Assembly: GCA_943846755.1 (NCBI GenBank)
Contig: OX044365.1
Location: 62,001 to 126,000, forward strand
DNA: 64,000 nt
Source of the DNA: UBA8752 sp002336475
GTDB taxonomy: Bacteria > Bacteroidota > Bacteroidia > Flavobacteriales_D > Sanyastnellaceae
Direction: 5' to 3'
The translations under genes and the position numbers were made by a program. Under the pieces are notes generated by a model that did not search any database, had not been told where the DNA came from, and worked only from the letters and a program-made list of their open reading frames with translations. Positions 50,980 through 59,451 of this stretch are shown in pieces. Numbering within the stretch: position 1 is the first letter of the stretch; every line of letters begins with the position of its first letter.

Positions 50980-51825
50980 ATGGAGCGCATAGATCTTCCC
51001 ATTCAACTCGATCGGCCGCTGGTCTTTTTTGACCTCGAAACCACCGGTACAGATGTAGCCAAAGACCGCATCGTCGAGATGGCTTTTATCAAAGTCATGC
51101 CCGACGGTCAATGGCAGGTCAGGCCGGATAAGGAACAGGGCCAGGACCGGCTGCTGATCAATCCGGAAATGCCGATTTCGGCCGAGTCTACCGCCGTCCA
51201 CGGCATATCCAATGCGGATGTGGCCGATGCGCCCACTTTTGAATCCCTCTCGGGAAAGCTGTTCCGTTGGTTGGAAGGGTGTGATCTGGCCGGTTTCAAT
51301 TCGAACCGTTTCGACGTGCCCTTGTTGGCCGAAGAGTTTTTGCGGTGCAACATCGCCTTCAAGGTGGACGACCGCCATTTGGTGGATGTCCAAAACATCT
51401 TTCACAAGATGGAGCAGCGGACATTGCGCGCTGCACTCAAGTTTTACTGTGATGAGGCCTTGGATGGGGCGCACGAGGCTTTGCCCGATATCGTGGCAAC
51501 GCTGAAGGTGTTTGCAGAACAGGTGACACGCTACAAAGACCACACGGTGCTGAGCTCCTTGGGAGAAACTGTGGGGCCGTTGCCTCAGAATGTCCCCGAC
51601 ATTGCTGAATTCGGTCGCCGCGGTCGCAACGCGGACCTGGCGGGCCGCTTTGTTTTCAATGACAACGATGAGGTCACCTTCAATTTCGGAAAATACAGGG
51701 GCGTACTGCTGCGCGATGTGCTGCAACGCGATCCAGGATACTACGGCTGGATGATGAACGGAGATTTTCCGAGGTATACCAAACTGGTCTTGAAGGAGGA
51801 GATGGAAGCCATGAAGGCGGGATGA
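50980..51825 (+). CDS. DEDDh 3'-5' exonuclease (DnaQ-like)
   Basis: A 281-residue protein with a DnaQ-type exonuclease fold: Exo I VFFDLETTGTDVAKDRIVEMA (Asp-Glu), VHGISNADVADAPTF, Exo II LAGFNSNRFDVPLL (Asp) and Exo III GAHEALPDIVAT (His-Asp). This is the DEDDh set. A C-terminal block VTFNFGKYRGVLLRDVLQRDPGYYGWMMNGDFPRYTK is a small add-on also seen in exonuclease X-like proteins. It probably trims DNA in repair rather than acting as Pol III epsilon. ATG at 50980 precedes the conserved part; the frame extends further upstream without similarity. It overlaps the GT4 gene by 4 bases. Confidence 0.9.
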   Translation: MERIDLPIQLDRPLVFFDLETTGTDVAKDRIVEMAFIKVMPDGQWQVRPDKEQGQDRLLINPEMPISAESTAVHGISNADVADAPTFESLSGKLFRWLEGCDLAGFNSNRFDVPLLAEEFLRCNIAFKVDDRHLVDVQNIFHKMEQRTLRAALKFYCDEALDGAHEALPDIVATLKVFAEQVTRYKDHTVLSSLGETVGPLPQNVPDIAEFGRRGRNADLAGRFVFNDNDEVTFNFGKYRGVLLRDVLQRDPGYYGWMMNGDFPRYTKLVLKEEMEAMKAG

Positions 51826-52964
51826 TGAAGCAAGGACGCATTGCCGTTCTCGTTTCCAATGACCTCGCGTTTGACCAACGGGTGCGCAAGACCTGCGCCA
51901 CCCTCATGGCTTCGGGATGGGAGCCGGTTCTGATTGGCCGCAGGATGTCCCGCAGCGCTCCGCTGAGCATTGACCGGCCGTATGCCAGCCACCGGATGTG
52001 GCTGGGATTTAAAGCTGGCCCACTGTTTTATGCAGCCCTCCAATGGGGGCTGGTCCGCAGGCTAAAAAAATTGCACAAGGAGGGCGGTGTGACAGCAGTG
52101 TGGGCCAATGACTTGGACACCCTTTGGCCTGCCCTCCATGCTGCCAGAAAATACGGTTGGCACCTGGCCTACGACAGCCACGAATGGTTTACTGAAGCAG
52201 AGGGGTTGCAGGGAAAACCTTTGCGCCGCAGCGTCTGGAAGTGGTGGGAGCGCCGTTGTTTTCAGGGCATTGACCGGATGTTGACAGTCAACGCCTCCAT
52301 CGCAGAGGCATACAGCAGCGGGTATGGCGTAGCAGTAGATGTGGTGCCCAATGTGCCAGAGATGGCTGCTCCTGCAGAACCCCTGAGCCGTTCTTTTCTC
52401 GGGTGGCCTGAGGATGAGCCCGTGTTGCTCATGCAGGGGGCCTTTATGGACCGCAATCGGGGAGCTTTGGACGCTGTGCGCGCCTTGGCCTTGCTCGACC
52501 GGGGTCACCTGGCCTTGATTGGGGCGGGGCCAGAACACGATGCGGCCCCTGCACTGGCCGAACAGTTGGGGGTCCGGGACCGATTGCACGTGCATGATCG
52601 GATGCCTTTCGATCAGCTCAGGCGCTGCACTGCAGCAGCCGATGTTGGATTGTCGTTGGACCGTTCAACCGTGGGCAACTTTAAATTTAGTCTACCCAAC
52701 AAATTGTTTGACTACATGCATGCGGGCATCCCCGTGGTATGCTCCGATTTGCCTGTGGCTGGACAGATGGTGCGAGAAACGCAAATTGGCGAGGTGGCCG
52801 CTGATGCAGTTGGCGATGGCGACATTGCGCAGGCCGTGGCCGATGCCGTGATGCGGGTATTGGCCCACACGCCAGATCGGAACCACCTCCTCAAGGTGGC
52901 TGAGCGGTTTCATTGGGGGGCGCATGAAGACACCTTACTGGCGGCCATTCACGTTGTGCGCTGA
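51822..52964 (+). CDS. Family 4-type glycosyltransferase
   Basis: A 380-residue GT-B enzyme. The N-terminal half starts RIAVLVSNDLAFDQRVRKTCATLMASGWEPVLIGR and includes WANDLDTLWPALHAARKYGWHLAYDSHEWFTE. The C-terminal donor domain carries LLMQGAFMDRNRGALDAVRAL, LIGAGPEH and the Glu-less variant PNKLFDYMHAGIPVVCSDLP (usually PxKxxEYMAxGxPVV). Acceptor and sugar are unknown. It is translationally coupled to the exonuclease, and its end overlaps the convergent GT2 by 16 bases. Confidence 0.88.
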   Translation: MMKQGRIAVLVSNDLAFDQRVRKTCATLMASGWEPVLIGRRMSRSAPLSIDRPYASHRMWLGFKAGPLFYAALQWGLVRRLKKLHKEGGVTAVWANDLDTLWPALHAARKYGWHLAYDSHEWFTEAEGLQGKPLRRSVWKWWERRCFQGIDRMLTVNASIAEAYSSGYGVAVDVVPNVPEMAAPAEPLSRSFLGWPEDEPVLLMQGAFMDRNRGALDAVRALALLDRGHLALIGAGPEHDAAPALAEQLGVRDRLHVHDRMPFDQLRRCTAAADVGLSLDRSTVGNFKFSLPNKLFDYMHAGIPVVCSDLPVAGQMVRETQIGEVAADAVGDGDIAQAVADAVMRVLAHTPDRNHLLKVAERFHWGAHEDTLLAAIHVVR

Positions 52965-53704
52965 CCCGAACTTTTCCATTGGGACTTGAGTCGGATCCAA
53001 AACGGCTGTATCCATTTGGCCAGGCCGGGGCGCAACAGCTGGGCTTTGAGTTGTCGCTCCTCGGCGTAAAGCGCGGGATTGAATTGACGTGAAACACCGC
53101 CAGGAGCCGCACTGACCCAATCTTCGCCTGGACTCCACTTGGCTTTGACGCCAGATTGCCACAGGGAGAGGTTCATGGCATAATCTCCGAGCACAGGAAA
53201 TTTGAGGGAGAAGCCTCCATGTTCGCGCAACAAGGCAGTGGGGTAGGCCATGCCTTGGTGGTGGCACACATTGCGCCAGCGCAATCCACTGTCCCAGCGC
53301 GGCGCATAATGACGGGGGACCCTCGGTTCGGCATCGGGGATGCGCACCCCACCTATTTCCAGTGCGCCGTCCAGGGGCTCCCAGCGGTCGAGGGCCCGGG
53401 TCAGTCCAGCGAGTGGAATGTCGCCAGCCCCCAAGTACAAGATGCGCAGGCCCAAGGCGCGCTGCGCCAGCCGGTTCATGGCATCGTAAATTCCTTCGTC
53501 TTGCTCTTCAAAACCCAACGGACGCGCTGGGTGTTGGTCGAGGAGTTGCCGAATCTTGGGGGCATCCCGACCGACCTGAACCAAGACTTCGATGTCTTCG
53601 TCTGCGAGCACGCGGTGAATGCCATCGAGGGTGCGGCGCAGTGGCGCGAGGTGTGCATCGCCCACGACGGGGATGGCCAAAGTCAGCAGAGGGGTGTGGC
53701 TCAT
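52949..53704 (-). CDS. Short family 2 glycosyltransferase
   Basis: A 251-residue single-domain GT2, similar to the WcaA-like group. LLTLAIPVVGDAHLAPLRRTLDGI is the nucleotide-binding start and GFEEQDEGIYDAMNRLAQRALGLRILYLGAGD the conserved core. The later LGDYAMNLSLWQSG occupies the acceptor region. ATG at 53704 was chosen because it overlaps the ftsE stop as ATGA and starts the conserved part. It has no membrane segment. Probably acts on an envelope glycan. Confidence 0.84.
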   Translation of the reverse strand: MSHTPLLTLAIPVVGDAHLAPLRRTLDGIHRVLADEDIEVLVQVGRDAPKIRQLLDQHPARPLGFEEQDEGIYDAMNRLAQRALGLRILYLGAGDIPLAGLTRALDRWEPLDGALEIGGVRIPDAEPRVPRHYAPRWDSGLRWRNVCHHQGMAYPTALLREHGGFSLKFPVLGDYAMNLSLWQSGVKAKWSPGEDWVSAAPGGVSRQFNPALYAEERQLKAQLLRPGLAKWIQPFWIRLKSQWKSSGQRTT

Positions 53705-54396
53705 GCCCGCTCGATGGATGATGCCGTGACCTCTTCTAATTTGCCGTTGGCACATCGGAGGATGCGTCCGGGGTGGCGCTTCAGTATGCCGTGGTTGTGT
53801 GTTGCCATGAGTACACAACGGCCGTCGCGGGCCAAATCGTGCAAGAGTTCGAGAATGCCTTCGGCGGTTTCTGGATCAAGGTTTCCAGTGGGCTCGTCGG
53901 CGAGAATCAGCTCAGGTGAATTGAGCAAAGCCCGCGCTATGGCGAGGCGTTGCCGTTCTCCTCCGCTCAGTTCGTAAGGCCGCTTGTAGCCTTTGGTTTC
54001 GAGCCCCACTGCTTGCAGCACTTCTGCCACACGCCGCTCCCTTTCGGCAGGGTCTTTCCAGTCCGTGACCTTGAGGACGAACTGCAGGTTCTCTGCGGCG
54101 GTTCTGTCTGTGAGCAGCTCGAAGTCCTGAAAGACAATCCCCAATTTCCGGCGCAGCAAATGAACCTTGCGCTGCTTGAGTGTTCCAAGATCCACGCCGC
54201 ACACCGACCCCGACCCTGTGGTCAGCGACAACTCGCCATACAGGGTCTTCAACAGGCTCGATTTTCCCGAACCGGTGCGTCCAATGAGGTAGATGAACTC
54301 TCCGGCCTGGGCCTCAAGGTTCACGTTTTGTAATACCACGTGTTCCTCCTGGAGCAGGTCTGCATCCGAAAGGCTGATGAGGGCCGGATTGTCCAC
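53701..54396 (-). CDS. ftsE: FtsE-like cell-division ABC ATPase
   Basis: A 231-residue ABC ATPase. Walker A GRTGSGKSSLLKTLYGE, Q-loop FQDFELLTDRTAAENLQFVL, signature LSGGERQRLAIARALL and Walker B LILADEPTGNLDPET match FtsE. FtsE works with the membrane protein FtsX to control peptidoglycan hydrolases at the septum; no ftsX is adjacent here. It starts 6 bases after the non-catalytic M16 gene on the same strand and is coupled to the GT2 behind it. Confidence 0.88.
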   Translation of the reverse strand: MDNPALISLSDADLLQEEHVVLQNVNLEAQAGEFIYLIGRTGSGKSSLLKTLYGELSLTTGSGSVCGVDLGTLKQRKVHLLRRKLGIVFQDFELLTDRTAAENLQFVLKVTDWKDPAERERRVAEVLQAVGLETKGYKRPYELSGGERQRLAIARALLNSPELILADEPTGNLDPETAEGILELLHDLARDGRCVLMATHNHGILKRHPGRILRCANGKLEEVTASSIERA

Positions 54397-54402
54397 AGGC
54401 GT

Positions 54403-56478
54403 TTAGTCGACTTTGTACTCGGCGGCGTCAATTTTGGGATTGACGTCCACGGTGTTGACTGTCATCTTCATCTCTTGGCCTCCAGTTTTCATGGTGACTT
54501 CTCCTTCGAACAGCATGCCCTTGGCCTCGGTCATGGCCCCATAGTCGAGGGTCAATGACATGTCTCCGCGGGGTGTGGTTTCGCTGCGGACCGTGCGTGT
54601 GCGCAATCCAGTCTCGACATCGAACCAGTGGCTTTCGGCCACAGCACCATCGCGGCGCAGCTCGATGAGATAGTGGGGAACTTCATTGATCCTGTCGATG
54701 CCTAAAAGTTCTGCCGAGAGGCCATAATCCACCAAGTGGAGGAAGGCGAGCATATCGTGGCTGCGCTTGGTGTCCAGCATTTTGTCTTTCTCCATGGGGG
54801 TGACCTGGCCCATGGCAGTTTCAGTGCCTTTGGTGCCGTCAAACCTGGAATCCTGCATCACATTTCCTCCAGCACTGATGCGGGTGTACCCGGCTCCGCG
54901 ATTGAGGTAGGCTTCTTCCATGACAAGCTCCATTGGTCCAGCGGCCATGGTTCCTGTGGTCTTCAAGCCCTTCACTTTGTCCAGTTTCCCGGCACCACCT
55001 CGCGCGTCGTAGTAAGCGTTGAATACGTCTACAGCTGTCATGCCTTCTGGGGCAGGATCGAGCTCCTTGAGGGGTTCTCCGAAGGGGTCGAAAAACTCGA
55101 CTTGTCCCGATGTGGCAAACTGCGACAGTCCATCAGCAACATCCCGGTTTCCGGCGATGGTGATGTTCATGTTGTCGGGGCGCAGGTAGGTACGGGCCAC
55201 ACGTTGCACGTCTTCGACCGTTACTGCATCGAGGCGGGCGAGGTAGGTGGCGTAGTAGTCTGCGGGGAATCCATAGCGCTCGATGTTGAGGGCGAAACGG
55301 GCGATGGTTTCGGGCCGTTCAAGGGAAAGGGCAAAGCTGCCGTTGAGGTAGTTCTTGACGAACTGCAGGGTGCTGTCGGGAGCGGGGGACTCCACCATGG
55401 TCCGGATTTCGGAGAGGAATTCGACGAGCGAGCTGTCGGTCACCTCATTGCGGACGCTGGCGCGGGCGCTGAACCGGCCGACCACCTTGTCGGGGCCGAT
55501 GGAGCTTCGCGCTCCGTAGGTGTAAGCCTTGTCTTCGCGGAGGTTTTGGTTGAGGCGGCTCCCGAAGAATCCTCCGAGCATGGTGTTCATGACGCTCACG
55601 GCCACCACGTCCGGGTGACCGGGCTTGAGGTAGACGGGAAAGGTGATGTCGATCACACTTTGAACGGCTCCGGGGACAGGGGCAAAGCAGACCCGGTTGC
55701 CTTGCGGAGGCACTGGGCGGGCGAACCGCTGCTTCTCCACTTCATTGGGGCGCCACTCGCCGAAGTATTGCTCCGCTTGTTGCTTGGCATCGGCGGGCGT
55801 GATGTCGCCGACGATCACGAGGTAGGCCACATTGGGCTTCCAAATGGTGGCATAGTGCTCCATCAAGTCCCCGCGTGTGATGGCCTTTACCGTGGTTTCG
55901 TTGGAGCTCTCGCCGTAGGGATGCTTCAACCCGTAGGTCATGGCCCGGGCCAATCGGCCGGAGATTTGATTGGCATCGGTAGCGCTGCTGGCAAAACCGC
56001 TCAAGGTTTGCTTGCGCTCCTTTTCCAATTCTGCTTCCGGAAAGGTGGGGTTCATGAGCACGTCCGACATGATGTCGAGCAGGGTCTCGCTGTGTTTGAC
56101 GAGGCAGCGGCCATTCATGCCAAATCCGGAGGTGCCGAAGCTGGCTCCGATGCGGTCGACTGCTTCGTCGATCTCGGCCTTGCTGCGCGTGGTGGTTCCA
56201 GCGCGCATGAGCGAGCCTGCCATGCTGGTATAGCCGGCGCGTCCGCCTTCGTAGATGGCGTCTACATCGAGGGTGAGCCTGTAGCTTACGCGTGGGAGCT
56301 TGTGGTTCTCTACTACGATGAGGGTCAGCCCATTTTCGAGCGTTTCCACGGTGTAGTCGCCCAGAATGATTTCAGGTGCTGGTCCAGGCTCGGGTGCTTG
56401 AGACCGGTCTACCTGGGCACTCAACACGAGGGGAACGAGGGCCGCGAGCGCGACCACGAGGGAAGTAAAACGGTTCAT
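54403..56478 (-). CDS. M16 family peptidase-like protein, non-catalytic partner
   Basis: A 691-residue secreted or periplasmic protein (signal peptide MNRFTSLVVALAALVPLVLSA). It contains two M16 half-domains in series plus a C-terminal domain of about 200 residues. The first half-domain lacks HxxEH: the equivalent region reads GGRAGYTSMAGSLMRAGT. It keeps the R/Y-type core of non-catalytic partners (RENLREDKAYTYGARSSIG-like, here NQNLREDKAYTYGARSS). Such proteins pair with an active M16 subunit as in processing-peptidase alpha/beta pairs. It overlaps the catalytic subunit gene by 4 bases. Confidence 0.9.
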   Translation of the reverse strand: MNRFTSLVVALAALVPLVLSAQVDRSQAPEPGPAPEIILGDYTVETLENGLTLIVVENHKLPRVSYRLTLDVDAIYEGGRAGYTSMAGSLMRAGTTTRSKAEIDEAVDRIGASFGTSGFGMNGRCLVKHSETLLDIMSDVLMNPTFPEAELEKERKQTLSGFASSATDANQISGRLARAMTYGLKHPYGESSNETTVKAITRGDLMEHYATIWKPNVAYLVIVGDITPADAKQQAEQYFGEWRPNEVEKQRFARPVPPQGNRVCFAPVPGAVQSVIDITFPVYLKPGHPDVVAVSVMNTMLGGFFGSRLNQNLREDKAYTYGARSSIGPDKVVGRFSARASVRNEVTDSSLVEFLSEIRTMVESPAPDSTLQFVKNYLNGSFALSLERPETIARFALNIERYGFPADYYATYLARLDAVTVEDVQRVARTYLRPDNMNITIAGNRDVADGLSQFATSGQVEFFDPFGEPLKELDPAPEGMTAVDVFNAYYDARGGAGKLDKVKGLKTTGTMAAGPMELVMEEAYLNRGAGYTRISAGGNVMQDSRFDGTKGTETAMGQVTPMEKDKMLDTKRSHDMLAFLHLVDYGLSAELLGIDRINEVPHYLIELRRDGAVAESHWFDVETGLRTRTVRSETTPRGDMSLTLDYGAMTEAKGMLFEGEVTMKTGGQEMKMTVNTVDVNPKIDAAEYKVD

Positions 56479-57791
56479 TGTGCGTTCTCGTTCATGAAGT
56501 AAAGCACGACGCGGCGGTCGTGGTTGTAATACTTGACTGCGGCCGCTTGGATGTCTTCGGCCGTGACCGCCATGTAGCGGTCGATTTCGTTGTTGATGAG
56601 GTTGGCGTCGCCGTAGTACATGTGGTAATTGGCGAGCGATTCGGCTATGCCCCTCATGGTGCTGTTGCCTTGCACAAAGCTGCTCTCGACTTGGTTCTTG
56701 AGCTTCTCGAGTTCTGCATCGCTGATTCCTTTGGCTTTGACCTTGTTGATTTCGGTCATCATGGCCGTTTCCACTTCAGCGGGGTCGGTGCCAATGTTGG
56801 CCACAGCGTAAGCGATGGTTTGGCCCGGATCCTCGAGACCGAAGCTAAACGCCCCACAGAATACGGCGAGCTCTTGCTCATCGACCACAGCGCGGTTGAG
56901 GCGGCTGGATTGTCCCCCACTCAAAGCAGTATTCAACAGGTCTACAGCATAATAGTCTGGCGTTCCTTCGGCGGGAATGGGATAGGCCATGAGCACCAAG
57001 GGAAGTTGGTCGTCGCCCCAAATGGTATCGCGGACCTCTTTCATCTTGGGCGCCTCCGTAATGTCCGGACGGGGCACCTCTACTGTTCCGGCAGGGATGG
57101 TCCCGAAGTAAGCCTTGATTTGCGCTTTGAGCGCCTTGCGGTCAAAGTCACCTGCGATGGACAACACCGCGTTGTTGGGGACATAAAAGGTCTCGTAGAA
57201 GTTGGTGAATTCTTCGTCTTCGGCAGCATTCAAGTGGTCCATGGAGCCAATGACGGGCCAGCGGTAGGGGTGCTGCTGGTAGGCGCGCTTCATGGTTTCC
57301 TCGATGAGGTTGCCGTAGGGTTGGTTGTCTACCCGCTGGCGGCGCTCCTCCTTGACGACTTCACGCTGGGTTTCAATGCCAGCGGCTTCGACACGGGCGT
57401 GGAGCATGCGCTCGGATTCCAACCACAAGCCCAACTCCAATTGGTTGGAGGGCAGCACCTCATAATAAAAAGTGCGGTCATTGGAGGTGTTGGCGTTGTT
57501 CTGTCCTCCAGCATTCTGGATGTACTTGAAGAACTCGCCACGGCCAATATTCTCGGAACCTTCAAAAAGCAAGTGCTCGAAGAAATGGGCCATCCCCGTT
57601 CGGTTTGGGTCTTCGTTTTTGGATCCCACATGGTACATCACGGAGACCATGGCTACTGGAGCGGTGTGGTCCTCGTGAAGGATGACGTGAAGTCCATTGT
57701 CGAGGTCGTACTCCTCGAACTTGATGGGCGCCCGCTGTGCTGCAGCTGCGCCAATGACTGCCGACAGGCAGAGGGTTATTATGAATCGCAT
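56475..57791 (-). CDS. M16 family zinc peptidase, catalytic subunit
   Basis: A 438-residue secreted or periplasmic metallopeptidase (signal peptide MRFIITLCLSAVIGAAA). The inverted zinc motif is HFFEH in TGMAHFFEHLLFEGSENI (near residue 70), with the third ligand Glu in EVVKEERRQRVDN. A second M16 half-domain follows. ATG at 57791 gives the signal peptide; the longer frame adds only a non-conserved stretch. It forms an operon with its non-catalytic partner, then ftsE and a GT2. Divergent from hutH. Confidence 0.93.
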   Translation of the reverse strand: MRFIITLCLSAVIGAAAAQRAPIKFEEYDLDNGLHVILHEDHTAPVAMVSVMYHVGSKNEDPNRTGMAHFFEHLLFEGSENIGRGEFFKYIQNAGGQNNANTSNDRTFYYEVLPSNQLELGLWLESERMLHARVEAAGIETQREVVKEERRQRVDNQPYGNLIEETMKRAYQQHPYRWPVIGSMDHLNAAEDEEFTNFYETFYVPNNAVLSIAGDFDRKALKAQIKAYFGTIPAGTVEVPRPDITEAPKMKEVRDTIWGDDQLPLVLMAYPIPAEGTPDYYAVDLLNTALSGGQSSRLNRAVVDEQELAVFCGAFSFGLEDPGQTIAYAVANIGTDPAEVETAMMTEINKVKAKGISDAELEKLKNQVESSFVQGNSTMRGIAESLANYHMYYGDANLINNEIDRYMAVTAEDIQAAAVKYYNHDRRVVLYFMNENAQ

Positions 57792-57837
57792 GTTCCGGTA
57801 TTCGGATTGGGATGGGCAAGATAGTCCGCTCTTCGGG

Positions 57838-57845
57838 TAAATTCG
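57838..57845 (+). promoter_or_regulatory. Candidate -7 box of hutH
   Basis: TAAATTCG, one base off TAnnTTTG, ends eight bases before the ATG at 57854. No clear -33 element was found. Confidence 0.28.
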
Positions 57846-57853
57846 TGACCGCC

Positions 57854-59338
57854 ATGAACCACTGTCTCGAACCGGGTCCACAAAGTTGGAGCCAACTTCA
57901 ATCCCTCTATGCTGCGGAACGCATTGTTCTTTCTGATGCAGCGCGCAAGAATGTGTCCTTGGCCCATGACTTCTTGATGGAAGTGGTGGAGTCGGGCAAA
58001 ACGGTATATGGTGTCAATACCGGTTTTGGTGAGCTTGCTCGCGTGAGGGTAGGGGGCGATCAACTGCACCAACTACAAGAGAACATTTTGCGCAGCCATG
58101 CAGCAGGATTGGGTGAGGCATTGCCTCCAGAAGTTGTGCGCTGGATGTTGCTCTTTAAGATCTGTGGTTTGATCCGTGGACACAGCGGGGTGCAACCACA
58201 AACGGTGGACCGCCTCGTTGACTTTTACAACGAGGGCCTCATTCCGGTGGTACCGCGCCAGGGTTCCTTGGGGGCCAGTGGTGATCTGGCTCCTTTGAGC
58301 CACATGTGCCTTCCATTGATGGGAGAGGGCGAATTGATGGTGCCCGATGGAGCAGGTGCATGGAACACACATCCGGCAGAGGAAGTATTGAGGGCCAGAG
58401 GTTGGTCTCCGATTTCACTGGGTCCCAAGGAGGGGTTGGCATTGATCAACGGGACTCAAATGATGTCGGCCTTGCTCGCGCACAGCCTACAAGAAATGGA
58501 GCACTTGTGGGAACAGGCGCACGGCATCGCCTCCTTGAGCCTTGCGGCATTTGAAGGATTGGATGCGCCTTATCACCCTGCTGTGCATGCACTCCGCCAG
58601 CACAGTGGTCAGCAGGCCAGTGCGGCCCGCATGCGCGCATGGCTCGAGGGTGCTGATTTTCTGCGCGGGACCCATGAGTGGGTGCAGGACCCTTACAGTT
58701 TTAGGTGCATCCCACAGGTCTATGGTGCGGTCCGTGCGGCCATCGATCGCGGCATTGAAACGCTCGAAGGAGAGGCGACTGCGGTCACGGACAATCCCAT
58801 ATTGTTGCCAGAGACGGGGGAGGTCATCAGCGCGGGAAATTTCCACGGAGAACCTTTGGCGTTGGTGCTCGATCACCTCAAGGTCGCGGCGAGTGAATTG
58901 GGCACAATGTCCGAGCGCCGCATTTTCAAACTGTTGAGTGGCACCCGAGGACTGCCACCGTTTTTGGCCAACGACCCAGGATTGGATAGCGGCCTGATGA
59001 TCGTCCAATACACTGCTGCGAGCATTGTGGCGCGGAATAAAATGCGGGCCATGCCTGCCAGTGTGGATACCATCGATAGCAGCAATGGCCAGGAAGACCA
59101 TGTGAGCATGGGCGCAAATGGAGGGCTTCAGCTCTTGGCGGTGGTGGAGGGCGCCCGTGAGGTTTTGGGATGTGAATTTTTATCTGCAAGTCAAGCGCTT
59201 CATTTCCGCGAAACCCCTGGCCTTTCCAACAAGCAAGTTCAATGGCTGTCAGCGTTTCGGAATACTGTGCCTCCGCAGATAGGAGATGTGGAACAATCGT
59301 CTCACATGAAGATGGCCATCGCTTTTTTGCGACGCTGA
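57854..59338 (+). CDS. hutH: Histidine ammonia-lyase
   Basis: A 494-residue enzyme that turns histidine into urocanate and ammonia. The Ala-Ser-Gly that cyclises to the MIO cofactor is at about residues 141-143 in GSLGASGDLAPLSHM. Other family motifs are YGVNTGFGELA, GLALINGTQ, DPYSFRCIPQVYG, AVTDNPI, SAGNFHGEP and the C-terminal ASVDTIDSSNGQEDHVSMG. Other lyases with MIO exist, but the HutH pattern is strong (YGVNTGFG with DHVSM). ATG at 57854 was chosen for family fit. No other hut gene lies in the window. Confidence 0.92.
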   Translation: MNHCLEPGPQSWSQLQSLYAAERIVLSDAARKNVSLAHDFLMEVVESGKTVYGVNTGFGELARVRVGGDQLHQLQENILRSHAAGLGEALPPEVVRWMLLFKICGLIRGHSGVQPQTVDRLVDFYNEGLIPVVPRQGSLGASGDLAPLSHMCLPLMGEGELMVPDGAGAWNTHPAEEVLRARGWSPISLGPKEGLALINGTQMMSALLAHSLQEMEHLWEQAHGIASLSLAAFEGLDAPYHPAVHALRQHSGQQASAARMRAWLEGADFLRGTHEWVQDPYSFRCIPQVYGAVRAAIDRGIETLEGEATAVTDNPILLPETGEVISAGNFHGEPLALVLDHLKVAASELGTMSERRIFKLLSGTRGLPPFLANDPGLDSGLMIVQYTAASIVARNKMRAMPASVDTIDSSNGQEDHVSMGANGGLQLLAVVEGAREVLGCEFLSASQALHFRETPGLSNKQVQWLSAFRNTVPPQIGDVEQSSHMKMAIAFLRR

Positions 59339-59451
59339 CAAATCACATTATAGCCATTGGATTTACTGCAAGGCGATTCGTCTAATTATACGTCCAGTTT
59401 GGTGTTTGAGGGGGTGTTGATGGCGATATTTCATGTAACCAAACTCTTGTC

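Noticed and set aside
54736..57824. Long open frames (588 and 448 residues) on the plus strand
   Set aside because: They run antisense to the two M16 genes, which have clear family motifs and signal peptides. High GC leaves few stops in the opposite strand, and the translations show no recognisable domain.
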